NCBI RefSeq assembly: GCF_002906655.1
Contig: NZ_CP025795.1
Location: 1,550,001-1,614,000 of the forward strand
Origin: Vibrio hyugaensis
Lineage (GTDB): Bacteria > Pseudomonadota > Gammaproteobacteria > Enterobacterales > Vibrionaceae
DNA length: 64,000 bases
Reading direction: 5' to 3'
Positions 63,988 through 64,000 of the stretch are shown here, piece after piece (within the stretch, counting starts at the first letter, position 1; each line of letters begins with the position of its first letter). The position numbers and the translations under genes are program-made. The notes under the pieces were generated by a model. That model was not told the DNA's origin. It saw only the letters and a list, made by a program, of their open reading frames with translations, and did no database searches.

Positions 63988-64000
63988 TTAAGCACTAAAC

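Overview
The window is chromosomal DNA of a marine Vibrio, most likely a Harveyi-clade species (V. alginolyticus, V. parahaemolyticus, V. campbellii or V. harveyi) and most likely its smaller chromosome. The evidence is a VemP arrest-peptide gene in front of a second secDF pair, luxPQ encoding the AI-2 receptor with every known ligand residue, a Qrr quorum-sensing sRNA with a sigma-54 promoter and LuxO boxes, and a lone ribB behind an FMN riboswitch. No rRNA, tRNA, prophage, integron or CRISPR array was seen. The only clear mobile remnant is a 267-bp MITE-like element.

Layout. Positions 1-2154 (minus) hold the polyhydroxyalkanoate operon phaB-phaA-phasin. After a 0.75-kb AT-rich gap come a LysE exporter and a small unknown gene. 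Positions 3.9-8.1 kb (minus) are an SH3-domain membrane protein, then vemP-secD-secF, the salinity and export-responsive Sec module. Positions 8.2-11.4 kb hold small unknown genes, a methyltransferase, and an Lrp regulator divergent from a DMT exporter. Positions 11.5-15.9 kb are a PilZ protein and luxP-luxQ. Positions 16.2-20.6 kb contain a GIY-YIG protein, yceH, tmaR, a MATE pump split by a frameshift at an A8 run, and a Gfo/Idh oxidoreductase. Positions 20.6-25.3 kb hold a hybrid histidine kinase with a NIT-like sensor and an N-terminally extended GAPDH. Positions 26-32 kb are regulatory and amino-acid export genes: LysE, LysR, SnoaL and Lrp facing yjeH, then MocR facing a PNPOx-like protein.

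Positions 32-36.7 kb hold a two-component system with a periplasmic CxxC, divergent from two lipoproteins. One of these has EExxH and EYFAxAFExY motifs plus an RTX-like tail. Positions 36.8-42.3 kb hold an AraC regulator, a yiaW-yiaV pair, an ABC1 kinase and mgtE. Positions 42.3-45.7 kb contain the Qrr sRNA and codBA behind a PurR box. Positions 45.8-54.6 kb contain lipoproteins, HD and XRE proteins, an LplT-PlsC fusion, a hydrolase, riboswitch-ribB, the MITE, and a periplasmic glutathione peroxidase. Positions 54.6-64 kb contain a DsbA paralogue, a CBM48 protein, an SDR, an RstAB-like two-component system, a glycine-zipper lipoprotein, dgkA-eptA (lipid A modification), a lipoprotein and another Gfo/Idh protein.

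Themes: envelope adaptation (vemP-secDF, eptA/dgkA, dsbA, many lipoproteins), quorum sensing (luxPQ and qrr) and amino-acid export under local Lrp-type control. The least described parts are the divergent two-component/EExxH-lipoprotein locus, the RNA structures around vemP, the phased palindromes in front of yjeH, the A8-interrupted MATE gene, the MITE, and an orphan terminator near 46.2 kb.
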